The notes: generated by a model not told the origin, from the sequence alone. DNA of 64,000 nt from a bacterium (GCA_021323635.1 JAJPKQ010000037.1:62001-126000), one strand, 5' to 3'. Positions 53,836 through 63,901 are shown, counted from the stretch's first letter. Made by a program: numbers and translations.

Positions 53836-56426
53836 GGCGCGCCTTCCGCCCCACGCAGCCGCGCACCGACATCCGGCGCCTGTGCGTGCCGCACGGCCCG
53901 ATCCACCAGCTCCTCGACCTCCGCCTCCGAGAGCGTCCGATCGGGCCGACGGAACGTCAGCGAGACCGTCACCGAGCGCGTACCCGCTGCGACCATGTGC
54001 TCGTCCACATAGACGTTCTTGACCGCGATCCGCTCGATCAGCGACTCCCTGCCCTGGGCCGTCGAGATCGCCATCCTCAGCCGCTCCACAGGGACGGAGT
54101 CAGGCAGCTCGAAGGAGAGATCGCGGTAGAGCGCCGGGTATGGCGAGATCGGCTGAAAGCGCCTGCGCACCGCAGCCGCCGCGTCCAGCAGCCGCTCGAG
54201 GTCAAGCTCCAGCGCGACCGCGCCGGAGAGCGGCCCTGCAGGCAGCAGCGGATGCAGCTCGCCCAGCCAGCCGATGACCTCCTCGCCGGCGCTCGCATCC
54301 TCGACCCCCGCGCCCCTGCGCCCCCCGGCGCCGCCTGGAGCCCTGGCTTGGGCAAGCACGATCTCCGTCGCGCGCCCTGGATGCAGAAAGGGATGGCGAC
54401 CGTCGGGCGCCGGGTCGCAGCGAAGCTCGACGCCGAGCGCCTGCGCGATCGCCTCAAGCAGCGCCTTGAGCGCAAAGGCGTCCCAACGCGCAGCGTCCGC
54501 GCCCCGCCAGCTCGCCGGCGCGAGGCGACCGCTTGCAAGGATGCCGAGCATCGTCGCTTCGGCGATCCCGGCCGCAGCGCCCGGATGGGAGCCGCACGCC
54601 CGCCGATCGCGCGCAAAGACGCGCCCGATCTCAAAGAGCGCCAGATCGGAGCGGTCGCGCGCCGCGTTGTAGGCCGCCACACGGCGCAGCGATATGAGCA
54701 GCGTCGTGCGCAGCAGCGCCTGCTCGTCGGAAAGAGGATTCTGCAGCGCCACCGCCGACCCGCGTGGGTCAGCCTCGCCGCCAAAGCGCAGCTCCGCGAC
54801 GTCTTCGGCCGAGCAGAAGCTCCAGCCGGCAATCTCGAAGAGGCCGCGGTCCACCAGCAGATCAGCAAGGCGTCGGCGCAGTCGTTGGCGCGCTGAGAGG
54901 CCGCCGCGCAGGCCGCGAGCTGCGGGCATCGTTGCCGGCAGGCGCTCAAGGCCGTCGATGCGCGCGATCTCCTCGATCAGGTCCGCCTCGCGGCTGACGT
55001 CAGCAGCGCGCCAGGGAGGCACCGTGACGGCAAGGCTTCCGTGCTGCCCCTCGCTCACGCCGAAGCCGAGCGCCACCAAGATCTCCCGCTGGCGCGCGGT
55101 GGGCACCTCCCTGCCCAGCAGTGCCGCCACGCGCGCTGGGCGCAGCGCCACCTCGGGCCCGCCGGCAAGCGCGTCGGGCGCACAGATGTCGATCGTTCCC
55201 TCGGCCGGTCGCGCCTGGCAGACCGCGGCCATCAGTTGCGCGATCAGTGCCTGCGCCCACATGCAGGAGGCCGGATGCAGGCCCCGCTCAAAGCGCGCTG
55301 AGGCCTCGCTGCGCAGGCCGAGCGCATGCGCGCTGCGATGTATGTTCGGCCCATCCCACGTTGCGACCTCGATCAGCACGCGCTTGGTCTCCGCGCTCAC
55401 CTCCGAGCGCTCCCCACCCATCAGCCCCGCGATCGAGGTCGGCCCCTCCTCGTCCGCGATAAGGACCGTCTGCTCGTCGAGCGCGCGCTCCTCGCCGTCG
55501 AGCGTACGCAGCGACTCTCCCGCGCGCGCGAGGCGGACCGTCAGCCGCCGGCCGGCTAGACGATCGAAGTCGAAGGCGTGCGAGGGCTGGCCGCTCAGCA
55601 GCATCACGTAGTTGGTGATGTCGACGACGTTGTTGATCGGGCGCTGCCCGGCCGCCAGCAGCCGCGCTTGCAGCCACAGCGGCGAGGGGCCGATCGCGAC
55701 CTGCTCGAAGAGCCGTGCGGTGAAGCGCGGGCAGAGCTGCGGGCACTCGACGCTGATCTGTACCCCCTCGATCGGCCCTGCGGCGCCGGGATCCTCGCTC
55801 CAGGGCGCCTGCGCGAGCGCTGCGCCGCTTGCCGCATGCAGCTCGCGCGCGACGCCGTAGATCGCCATGCAGTCGGGGCGATTGGGCGTTATCTCAAGCT
55901 CGAGCACCTGTCCGGCAATTGCGAAGACCGCTGCCAGCGGCGTCCCGGGATCGGGCGCGGCACCGTCGCGCAGCGAGCCGGCAAGCAGCGACCGATCGAG
56001 CACTAGGATGCCCTCGGACTCGGCCTCCAAGCCCAGCTCCGCGGCGGAGAGGATCATCCCCGTCGACTGCACGCCGCGCAGCCGTGCGCTGCGCAGCCTG
56101 GTCCCGTCGGGCAGCACCGCTCCAGGCAGCGCAACCGCGACGAGCTGCCCCTCGGCCACGTTGGGGGCGCCGCAGACGATCTGCGCAAGACCCTCCTCCC
56201 CCTGCTCGACGCCGCCCAGGTCCACGCGGCAGACCGAGAGGCGGTCGGCATCGGGGTGGCGCTCGACAGAGCGCACCAGGCCGACGCGGAAGCGGTCTGG
56301 CTCGCGCACACCCAGCGTGTGGATGGCCTCGACCTTGGTGCCCGTCATCGTCAGCAGCTGGGCGATCTCCTCGTCCTCGAGCCGCGGGCTGCAGTACTCC
56401 CGCAGCCACTCCATCGGCACCCTCAT
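53832..56426 (-). CDS. pheT: Phenylalanyl-tRNA synthetase beta subunit
   Basis: MRVPMEWLREYCSPRLEDEEIAQLLTMTGTKVEAI...QIVCGAPNVAEGQLVAVALPGA...ITPNRPDCMAIYGVARELHA. Confidence 0.95.
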   Translation of the reverse strand: MRVPMEWLREYCSPRLEDEEIAQLLTMTGTKVEAIHTLGVREPDRFRVGLVRSVERHPDADRLSVCRVDLGGVEQGEEGLAQIVCGAPNVAEGQLVAVALPGAVLPDGTRLRSARLRGVQSTGMILSAAELGLEAESEGILVLDRSLLAGSLRDGAAPDPGTPLAAVFAIAGQVLELEITPNRPDCMAIYGVARELHAASGAALAQAPWSEDPGAAGPIEGVQISVECPQLCPRFTARLFEQVAIGPSPLWLQARLLAAGQRPINNVVDITNYVMLLSGQPSHAFDFDRLAGRRLTVRLARAGESLRTLDGEERALDEQTVLIADEEGPTSIAGLMGGERSEVSAETKRVLIEVATWDGPNIHRSAHALGLRSEASARFERGLHPASCMWAQALIAQLMAAVCQARPAEGTIDICAPDALAGGPEVALRPARVAALLGREVPTARQREILVALGFGVSEGQHGSLAVTVPPWRAADVSREADLIEEIARIDGLERLPATMPAARGLRGGLSARQRLRRRLADLLVDRGLFEIAGWSFCSAEDVAELRFGGEADPRGSAVALQNPLSDEQALLRTTLLISLRRVAAYNAARDRSDLALFEIGRVFARDRRACGSHPGAAAGIAEATMLGILASGRLAPASWRGADAARWDAFALKALLEAIAQALGVELRCDPAPDGRHPFLHPGRATEIVLAQARAPGGAGGRRGAGVEDASAGEEVIGWLGELHPLLPAGPLSGAVALELDLERLLDAAAAVRRRFQPISPYPALYRDLSFELPDSVPVERLRMAISTAQGRESLIERIAVKNVYVDEHMVAAGTRSVTVSLTFRRPDRTLSEAEVEELVDRAVRHAQAPDVGARLRGAEGAP

Positions 56427-56439
56427 CTCTGCGCACCGC

Positions 56440-57531
56440 TCAACGCAGCTGCTCCAGGAAGCGCACGTCGTTCTCGAAGTACAGGCGCAGGTCGGGGATC
56501 CCGTAGCGGAGCATCGCGATGCGCTCGATCCCCATCCCCCACGCGAAGCCCTGCACGCGCTCAGGGTCGTACCCGGGCGTATTTGCCGCGGTGTCCGGCA
56601 CCGCCGCAAAGACGTTTGGATCGACCTCGCCGGCGCCCAGCACCTCCAGCCAGCCCTCTCCCTTGCAGAGCGCGCAGCGACTACCATCGGCGAGATCGCC
56701 GCGCCCCGAGCAGGCAAAGCAGGAGACATCCACCTCCACCGAGGGCTCGGTGAAGGGGAAGAAGTGCGGCCGCAGCCGCACCTCGCGCTCGCTCCCGAAG
56801 ACGGCGCGCGCAAATGCAAGCAGCGTGCCCTTGAGGTCAGCAAGGGTGATCCCCTCGCCCACAGCAAGCCCCTCCAGCTGGTGGAACTGGGGCGTGTGGG
56901 TAGCGTCGGAGTCCGGGCGGTAGACACGACCCGGAATGACGACAAAGAGCGGCGGCGGATGGGCTTCCATGGCCCGGATCTGCATCGGTGAGGTGTGCGT
57001 GCGTAGCAAGAGCCGCGCGCCCTCGCCGCCGTGCGTCTCGGCGTCGATGTAGAAGGTGTCGCTCTCATCGCGCGCGGGGTGCGTCGGGCTGTGATTGAGC
57101 GCATCGAAGTTGTAGTGGACGGTCTCGATCTCCGGGCCTTCGAGCACGCTGTAGCCAAGCCCGATGAAGATGTCCTCGAGCTCGCGCGTGAGCGCGCTGA
57201 TCACATGTGCGGCCCCGACCGCGAGCGGCGGGTCCCCCGGGAGCGTCAGGTCATCGCGCTCGCGCGCCAAGCGCTCATCCAGCTCGCTCACTCTCAGCGC
57301 GTGCGCCCGCGCCTCGATCTCCGCCTCGATCTGCGCGCGTGCCTCGTTGGCCGCGCGCCCGACCTTCCCTCGCTCTGCGTCAGACAGCATGCGCACCTCG
57401 CGCAGCAACAGCGGCAGGCGCGCCTTGCGTCCCAGGAAGCGCACGCGCAGCGCCTCGAGCTCCGAGCTGCTTGCGGCGCCCCTGATCGCGACCAGCGCCT
57501 CGCTGCGAATGCTCTCGATCTGCTCGATCAT
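56440..57531 (-). CDS. pheS: Phenylalanyl-tRNA synthetase alpha subunit
   Basis: EIETVHYNFDALNHSPTHPARDESDTFYID...LLRTHTSPMQIRAMEAHPPPLFVVIPGRVYRPDSDATHTPQFHQLEGLAV. Confidence 0.96.
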   Translation of the reverse strand: MIEQIESIRSEALVAIRGAASSSELEALRVRFLGRKARLPLLLREVRMLSDAERGKVGRAANEARAQIEAEIEARAHALRVSELDERLARERDDLTLPGDPPLAVGAAHVISALTRELEDIFIGLGYSVLEGPEIETVHYNFDALNHSPTHPARDESDTFYIDAETHGGEGARLLLRTHTSPMQIRAMEAHPPPLFVVIPGRVYRPDSDATHTPQFHQLEGLAVGEGITLADLKGTLLAFARAVFGSEREVRLRPHFFPFTEPSVEVDVSCFACSGRGDLADGSRCALCKGEGWLEVLGAGEVDPNVFAAVPDTAANTPGYDPERVQGFAWGMGIERIAMLRYGIPDLRLYFENDVRFLEQLR

Positions 57532-57601
57532 CGGGCCGTCACGTTAATGCAAGGGCCGGCCTGCTCCCGGCTTGAGGACGACCCGGCGCCCGGGGGCGCC
57601 A

Positions 57602-57952
57602 CTAGGCTCGCTCGCGCGCGGCTGCCGCGATCTGAGCGAAAGCCTCTGGGTCACGGACAGCCATGTCCGCAAGCACCTTGCGATCGAGCTCGATCCCGGC
57701 CTGCGCCAGACCGTGCATAAAGCGCGAGTAGCTCATGCCCTCCCGGCGGGCGGCGGCATTGATGCGCGTGATCCAAAGACGCCGAAAGTCGCGCTTGCGG
57801 GCACGACGGTCGCGGTAGGCGTAGGCGTCCGCCCGCATCAGCGCCTCTTTGGCGCGCTTGTACCCGGAGTGCGCCTCACCTCGATAGCCCTTGGTCAGCG
57901 CCAGCGTCGCACGCCGCTTCTTGCGGGCGTGTATCGAGCGCTTGATCCTCAT
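57602..57952 (-). CDS. rplT: 50S ribosomal protein L20
   Basis: [69 protein letters not shown]. Confidence 0.96.
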   Translation of the reverse strand: MRIKRSIHARKKRRATLALTKGYRGEAHSGYKRAKEALMRADAYAYRDRRARKRDFRRLWITRINAAARREGMSYSRFMHGLAQAGIELDRKVLADMAVRDPEAFAQIAAAARERA

Positions 57953-58155
57953 CTCACGCTGCCCTCGCCCAGCAGCCGCCGCACGCGCGCACCGTCGTTG
58001 GCGGAGATCTCCGCGGGCCCGTTGAGCGCACGCTTGCGCTTGGGTGGCTTCTTCTCAAGGATGTGGCTCGTGAAGGCGTGGCGGCCCCGCAGCTTGCCGG
58101 TGCCGGTCACCTTGAAGCGCTTCTTCGCGCCAGAGTGGGTCTTCATCTTGGGCAT
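57949..58155 (-). CDS. rpmI: 50S ribosomal protein L35
   Basis: [44 protein letters not shown]. Confidence 0.95.
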   Translation of the reverse strand: MPKMKTHSGAKKRFKVTGTGKLRGRHAFTSHILEKKPPKRKRALNGPAEISANDGARVRRLLGEGSVR

Positions 58156-58335
58156 CGCTGGGGAGCAGTATGCCAGAGCGCCGCCACAAGCGCCCGGTTG
58201 CAGGCTCCTCGCGGGGTCGCGACGGATCGCGCGCAACGCGCCGTTAGCGAAGTCTCGCACAGCTCTAACGCAGCGCTAATCGCAAACGCGCCAGCGCGGC
58301 GACGTCCCCCGATAACGTATCCCCGCGCGTTGATC

Positions 58336-60102
58336 ATGCATTTTGTGAAGCTGATCACTAACCTCATCGCGCTCGGCATCCAAGCGGTGGCATCGAGCCT
58401 CGGGCACCCACCTCTGCACGACCTGCAGATCTCCCCGGCGATCCACAAGATCAAGCATGTGGTCGTGATCATGCAGGAGAACCGCTCCTTTGACACCTAC
58501 TTCGGGACCTACCCTGGCGTCGACGGAATCCCGCGCAAGAACGGGCAGATCACCGTCTGCGTCCCGGATCCCGAACATGGCGACTGCATCAAGCCCTACC
58601 TCAACGAAGTGGACTCAAACCAGGGCGGGCCCCACGGCTATGTGGCCGCCCTCACCGACATCAACGGCGGCGCCATGAACGGCTTCGTCGCCTCCGCGGA
58701 GCACGAACACGAACAGAGGTGCCGAAACACCTCGCTGGAACCCAACTGCGTCACCGGCGAAGGCGCCTATCGCGAAGTGATGGGCTACCACGACGGCTCG
58801 CAGATCCCCAACTACTGGGCTTACGCAAAGAACTTCGTGCTGCAGGAACGGATGTTCGAGCCCAACAAGTCCTGGAGCCTCCCGGCGCACCTCTTCGAGG
58901 TCTCGGCGTGGTCGGCGCGCTGCCCGGTCTTCGGCAACCCGATGGATTGCGTCAACGCCGTGCAGAGTCCCGAACCGGTGCCCGAATTCAGCCCCACGGG
59001 CGCCGAACCCAACTACGACTGGACCGACGTGACCTACTTGCTGCGCAAGCACCACGTCAGCTGGAAGTACTTCGTCTTCACGGGCGGCGAGCCCGAATGC
59101 GACATCAACGAAGACATCCCCTGCTCGGCGGGGGGCAACCTGCAGCCCACTCCGGAGATCTGGAGTCCCCTGCCCTACTTCGTTGACGTGCGCGAAGACG
59201 GGCAGCTGCCGGACATCGAATCGATCAACACCTTCTACGCCGATGCGCGCGCGGGAACGCTACCGAGCGTCTCGTGGCTTGCGCCGGACGATCGCGTCTC
59301 CGAACACCCGCCTGCGGGCATCAGCACCGGCCAGGCCTACGTGACAACCGCAATCAACGCGGTCATGCGCTCTCCCGACTGGTCCTCGACGGCGATCTTC
59401 GTCTCCTGGGACGACTGGGGCGGCTTCTACGACAACGCCGTCCCACCGACGGTCGACCAGAGCGGCTACGGCCTACGCGTGCCCGGCCTGGTGATCAGCC
59501 CGTATGCCCGCCACGGCTACATCGACCGCCAGATCTTGAGCCACGACGCCTACCTGAAGTTCATCGAGAACGACTTCTTAGAAGGCGAACGGCTGAACCC
59601 GGCCACCGACGGCCGCCCCGACTCGCGACCGGACGTGCGCGAAGAACTGCCGATTCTGGGCAACCTCGAAAGCGACTTCAACTTCAACCAGCCGCCGACT
59701 CCCCCCTTTCTCCTCCCGCCCGACCCGCAGCCGTGGTCGATCCCCACCGCCTTCCGCCTGCTGACGAGCGGATTGCGCACGCGTCAGGCACCCGCAGCGC
59801 AGGGTGGCAATCTGATCGCGAGGCTGACCTGCACGCTGCGCTGCCAGGTTTCGATCAGCGGCAAGGTGCGCCTGCAGGGGATCGCGTCCCTGGCGGGCGT
59901 GCAGATCGTGCCGCGCACGATCTCCTTCTCCGGCACACGGGCGGTTGCGGTGCACATGCGTGGGCTTGCGACAGACGCTCTAAGGGCACGCATCGCAGCC
60001 TCGCACGGAGCCGCGCAGGCGCTGCTGCAGGTGAGCGCGCAGCAGGTGGGCGCGCCGAGCGAGCGCACCCAGGCGCAGCTGCCGATTCAGCTGCTGCCCT
60101 GA
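58336..60102 (+). CDS. Phospholipase C / phosphoesterase family protein
   Basis: IKHVVVIMQENRSFDTYFGTYPGVDGIP...FEPNKSWSLPAHLFEVSAWSA...IFVSWDDWGGFYDNAVPP...GLRVPGLVISPYARHGYIDRQILSHDAYLKFIENDFL. Confidence 0.93.
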   Translation: MHFVKLITNLIALGIQAVASSLGHPPLHDLQISPAIHKIKHVVVIMQENRSFDTYFGTYPGVDGIPRKNGQITVCVPDPEHGDCIKPYLNEVDSNQGGPHGYVAALTDINGGAMNGFVASAEHEHEQRCRNTSLEPNCVTGEGAYREVMGYHDGSQIPNYWAYAKNFVLQERMFEPNKSWSLPAHLFEVSAWSARCPVFGNPMDCVNAVQSPEPVPEFSPTGAEPNYDWTDVTYLLRKHHVSWKYFVFTGGEPECDINEDIPCSAGGNLQPTPEIWSPLPYFVDVREDGQLPDIESINTFYADARAGTLPSVSWLAPDDRVSEHPPAGISTGQAYVTTAINAVMRSPDWSSTAIFVSWDDWGGFYDNAVPPTVDQSGYGLRVPGLVISPYARHGYIDRQILSHDAYLKFIENDFLEGERLNPATDGRPDSRPDVREELPILGNLESDFNFNQPPTPPFLLPPDPQPWSIPTAFRLLTSGLRTRQAPAAQGGNLIARLTCTLRCQVSISGKVRLQGIASLAGVQIVPRTISFSGTRAVAVHMRGLATDALRARIAASHGAAQALLQVSAQQVGAPSERTQAQLPIQLLP

Positions 60103-60863
60103 GGCTCGCCCGGCGCGGCCTCAACGGGCGCGCGATCGACGGTAGCGGCGCCATCCTCCGCGCGTCCGCGCGGTCGGCTGCCGTTCTCGCTTGGCTGCGC
60201 GCCGACGGCTGCGGAGGTCGTTGCGCTGCTTTCGAGCGGCGCGGCGCCCGCCTGGCCCTCGGCCGGGCGCTCCTGGCGAGAGCCTGCGCCGCGAGCTGCA
60301 AGCTGCCCGTTCAGCACCGCCTTGGACGGTGTCAGAAGCATCGCCATGTTGCGGCCATCCAGCGCCGGCGCCTGCTCGACGATCGCCAGCTCGGAGAGCT
60401 CTTCTGCGAGTCGCTGCAGGATTGCCGCCCCGCGCTCGGGATGGGCGACCTCGCGGCCGCGGAACATGATCGTCACCTTGACCTTGTAGCGGTGCAGGAG
60501 AAAGCGTTCCACATGACCCTTCTTGGTGTCGTAGTCATGCTGGGCAATCTTCGGGCGGAATTTGATCTCGCGAATCGTGATCTGCTGCTGGTGCTTGCGC
60601 GCCTGCTTCTGCTTGAGCGCCTGCTCATAGCGATACTTGGGGTAGTCGAGCACCCTGCACACGGGCGGTCGCGCCTGCGGTGCGACCTCCACCAGATCGA
60701 GCTCCCGCTCGCGCGCGTAGCGGAGCGCCTCCTGGGTCTTGAGAATCCCGACCTGTTGGCCCTTCTCGTCGATCAGGCGCACCTCGGGGGCGCTGATCCG
60801 CTCGTTGGTCCGCGTGAGATCCTGCTCAGGCGGACGCCGGTCTAGCCTACGCGGAACCGGCAC
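60087..60863 (-). CDS. infC: Translation initiation factor IF-3 with ~75-aa low-complexity C-terminal extension
   Basis: TRTNERISAPEVRLIDEKGQQVGILKTQEALRYARERELDLVEVAPQARPPVCRVLDYPKYRYEQ...EIKFRPKIAQHDYDTKKGHVERFLL. Confidence 0.95.
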   Translation of the reverse strand: MPVPRRLDRRPPEQDLTRTNERISAPEVRLIDEKGQQVGILKTQEALRYARERELDLVEVAPQARPPVCRVLDYPKYRYEQALKQKQARKHQQQITIREIKFRPKIAQHDYDTKKGHVERFLLHRYKVKVTIMFRGREVAHPERGAAILQRLAEELSELAIVEQAPALDGRNMAMLLTPSKAVLNGQLAARGAGSRQERPAEGQAGAAPLESSATTSAAVGAQPSENGSRPRGRAEDGAATVDRAPVEAAPGEPQGSS

Positions 60864-60935
60864 CGTCAGATTGCGAGGTGGCGCGCCAAGCGTTCTTATC
60901 CGCGACGCGTGGTATCAGTGCTGGACCTCAAGGGC

Positions 60936-62987
60936 TCAGAGTATATCGAGCTTCTGCTCAAGGGCCTCCGTGGGCAGCCTCCCGCCCGGCGTCCGCAGCG
61001 CTCTGATGCTCTGCGGGTAACGCTCGCGCTCAAGCTCCGCACAGAGCTCATCGAGCTCCGTCTGCTGCTCGTGGTGCTCTACCTCCCCCGGTGGCGCCCC
61101 CTTGCGGCGGCGGCGCACGCGCGCGGAGACGGTGCTCGCGGCAGCCTCCTTGGGGCCGACCACCAAGATGTACGGGATCTTGCGCAGCTCGGCATCGCGG
61201 ATCTTGCGGCCCAAGGACTCCGCGCGCAAATCCAGCTCGCAGCGGACGCCGCCCGCGCGCAGCCGCTCGGCCACGCGCTGCGCGTACGCTGCAGCCGGAT
61301 CGGAGACCGGCGCGATCAGCGCCTGCACAGGCGCAAGCCAGAGCGGCAGCTCACCCGCGAAGTGCTCAAGCAGGATGCCGATGAAGCGCTCAAAGGAGCC
61401 CAGCAGCGCGCGGTGGATCATCACCGGCACGTGCTCTGCGTTGTCCGCGCCGTTGTAGCGCAGGTCAAAGCGCTCAGGCATCGAGTAGTCAAGCTGGATC
61501 GTTCCAAGCTGCCAGGAGCGACCGATCGCGTCCTCCATGTGCAGGTCGATCTTCGGGCCGTAGAAGGCGCCATCGCCCTCGTTGCGCTCATAGGCGAGCC
61601 CCTGCGCATCCAGCGCGCCGGCCAGCGCCGCCTCCGCGCGGTCCCACATCTCCTCGCTGCCGATCCGCTGCGTCGGCCGTGTGGAGAGCTCCAGGCGCAC
61701 GTCGAAGTCGAAGAGCTCATAGATCTCGAAGGCAAACTGAAGGCAGGCGCGCACCTCCTCCTGGACCTGATCCTCGCTGCAGAAGATGTGCGCGTCATCC
61801 TGGGTTATGTGACGGACGCGCAGCAGCCCGTGCAGCACTCCGGAGGGCTCATGGCGATGAACGAGGCCCGCCTCCGAGTAGCGGATCGGAAGGTCACGAT
61901 ATGAGCGTCGAGCTGATTTGTAGATCTGGATGTGGGCGGGGCAGTTCATCGGCTTCAGGCCCATCTGCCGTCCCTCGACCTCGGTGAAGTACATGTTCTC
62001 GCGGTACTTCTCCCAGTGCCCGGACTGCCGCCAGAGCTCGGCGTCATAGAGGATCGGGGTGCGCACCTCGTGGTAGCCGCGCGCGGAGTTCAACGCGCGC
62101 CAGGCGCTGGTCAGCTCGTTGAAGATCGTCATCCCCGCCGGCGTCCAGAAGGGGCTGCCCGGCGATAGCTCGGAGAAGAGGAAGAGATCCAGGTCGCGCC
62201 CGAGGCGGCGATGATCACGGGCACGCGCAGCCTCCAGGCGCGCCTGGTGCTCCTCAAGCTCTTTCTGCGAGAAGAAGGCGGTGCCGTACACGCGCGTGAG
62301 CATCGGTCGCTTGGAGTCCCCGCGCCAGTAGGCGCCCGCGACCGACTGCAGGCGGAAGGCCTTTATGGCGCTGGTGTCGGGCGCGTGCGGCCCGCGGCAG
62401 AGGTCGGTGAAGGGTCCGTTGGTGTAGAGCGAGACGGTCTGCACGGGCGCCTGCGCAGGCGCTGAGCGAACGATGTCGTCGATCAGCTCCACCTTGTAGT
62501 CCTGGCCTTCGGCGGCGAAGCGCTCGCGCGCGGCCGACACAGAAAGCTCGCTGCGCTCGAAGCGCTCCGCAGCGGCGATGTGGGCGCGCATGCGCTCTTC
62601 GATCGCCGGCAGGTCGTCGTCGGAGAGCCGCACGCCTTCGGGCAGGTCGAAGTCGTAGTAGAAGCCCTCCGCAATTGGCGGCCCGATCGCCAGCTTCACG
62701 CCCGGGTAGAGCTCGCACATCGCCGTCGCGAGCACGTGCGCTGCATCGTGGCGGATCACCTCAAGCGCCTGCGGGCCGCTCTTGGCGGTCAGGATCGCAA
62801 TCCTGACGCCGCTCTCAAGCGGGCGGGCGAGGTCGACCACCTGGGGCTCGCTGCCGTCGCGCTGCACAGCGACAGCGATCGCCGCGCGCGCCAGCCCCGC
62901 TCCGATCGCAGCGGCGGCGTCAGCGCCTGTAGCGCCCTGAGCCAGCTCAAGCGCCGTGCCGTCGGGAAGATGAACGGTGATCGACAT
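60936..62987 (-). CDS. thrS: Threonyl-tRNA synthetase
   Basis: RHDAAHVLATAMCELYPGVKLAIGPPIAEGFYYDFDLPEG...MTIFNELTSAWRALNSARGYHEVRTPILYDAELWRQSGHWEKYRENMYF. Confidence 0.96.
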   Translation of the reverse strand: MSITVHLPDGTALELAQGATGADAAAAIGAGLARAAIAVAVQRDGSEPQVVDLARPLESGVRIAILTAKSGPQALEVIRHDAAHVLATAMCELYPGVKLAIGPPIAEGFYYDFDLPEGVRLSDDDLPAIEERMRAHIAAAERFERSELSVSAARERFAAEGQDYKVELIDDIVRSAPAQAPVQTVSLYTNGPFTDLCRGPHAPDTSAIKAFRLQSVAGAYWRGDSKRPMLTRVYGTAFFSQKELEEHQARLEAARARDHRRLGRDLDLFLFSELSPGSPFWTPAGMTIFNELTSAWRALNSARGYHEVRTPILYDAELWRQSGHWEKYRENMYFTEVEGRQMGLKPMNCPAHIQIYKSARRSYRDLPIRYSEAGLVHRHEPSGVLHGLLRVRHITQDDAHIFCSEDQVQEEVRACLQFAFEIYELFDFDVRLELSTRPTQRIGSEEMWDRAEAALAGALDAQGLAYERNEGDGAFYGPKIDLHMEDAIGRSWQLGTIQLDYSMPERFDLRYNGADNAEHVPVMIHRALLGSFERFIGILLEHFAGELPLWLAPVQALIAPVSDPAAAYAQRVAERLRAGGVRCELDLRAESLGRKIRDAELRKIPYILVVGPKEAAASTVSARVRRRRKGAPPGEVEHHEQQTELDELCAELERERYPQSIRALRTPGGRLPTEALEQKLDIL

Positions 62988-63016
62988 TGCAAGCGCCCAG
63001 GCTAGCCGCAGGGCTC

Positions 63017-63901
63017 TCAGCCCGCCCCGGCGGGCGCAAGCGCCTGCCTGATCTGCTGCTCAGAGAGCTCCCAGAGCCGCTGCGCGTCCGTCGCCGACCG
63101 CGCCGCAGCGGAGGGCTCGCGCAGGGAGCAGTCGACGTAGTAGCCGCCGCTTTGGAGCTCCTCCGATTGCGCCGCCGCAAGCCAGACCAGCGTCTGCGCG
63201 CCCTCCTGCGGGCTGCGCGAGAAGGGCCGCAGCGCCGCCATCAGTGCGCGCATCAGCGGGCCGTTGTTGCGATTGAAGCCGCTTGCGACCACGCCTGGGT
63301 GAAAGCAGTAGGCGCCGATGCCGCTCCCCTCAAGGCGCCGCGCAAGCTCGCGCGTGAAGAGGATGTTCGCAAGCTTGGTCTCGCCGTAGCGGGCAAAGCC
63401 ACCAAGGCGATAGGAGCGCTCCGCGCCGAGATCCTCGAAGGGGATCGAGCGGCCGCGGTGCGCATCGGAGGCGGTGGTGATGATGCGCGCCGGCGCACAA
63501 GCGCGCAGGCGCTCAAGCAGCAGGGACGTCAGCAGGTGGGGCGCAAGGTGGTTGGTCGCCCAGGTGCGCTCGATCCCCTCTGCCGTGAGCTCGCGCCGCG
63601 AGAGCATCGCGCCCGCGTTGTTGACCAGCAGCTCGAGCCGCTCGCAGCGATCGAGCACCTCCTGCGCCAGCGCCTGCACGCTCGCAAGCGAGGAGAGGTC
63701 CGCGTGCATGACCGACACCTGCAACCGCTCTCCTGCCGTCCGGATCCGCTCCGCTGCAGCTGCGCCGCGATCGGGATCGCGGGCTACCAGTGCAACGTGC
63801 GCGCCGCGGGCGGCAAGCTCCTGCGCCGCAGCCAGGCCGATGCCAGATGTCGCGCCGGTGATCAGGACCTGCTTGCCAGAAAGCGACCAGCGCTCGCTCA
63901 C
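63017..63901 (-). CDS. Short-chain dehydrogenase/reductase
   Basis: KQVLITGATSGIGLAAAQELAARGAHVALVARDPDRG...LLVNNAGAMLSRRELTAEGIERTWATNHLAPHLLT...YGETKLANILFTREL. Confidence 0.92.
   Translation of the reverse strand: MSERWSLSGKQVLITGATSGIGLAAAQELAARGAHVALVARDPDRGAAAAERIRTAGERLQVSVMHADLSSLASVQALAQEVLDRCERLELLVNNAGAMLSRRELTAEGIERTWATNHLAPHLLTSLLLERLRACAPARIITTASDAHRGRSIPFEDLGAERSYRLGGFARYGETKLANILFTRELARRLEGSGIGAYCFHPGVVASGFNRNNGPLMRALMAALRPFSRSPQEGAQTLVWLAAAQSEELQSGGYYVDCSLREPSAAARSATDAQRLWELSEQQIRQALAPAGAG

Noticed and set aside
57586-57604. GGCGCCCGGGGGCGCC hairpin as an intrinsic terminator after rplT
   Set aside because: A stem is present but there is no T-tract and it touches the rplT stop; GC-rich hairpins are common by chance here.
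60840-60870. Non-canonical AUU/AUC start for infC (classical IF-3 autoregulation)
   Set aside because: No in-frame ATT/ATC/ATA at the expected position (reads GAT CTC ACG); a GTG at 60863 is the available start.
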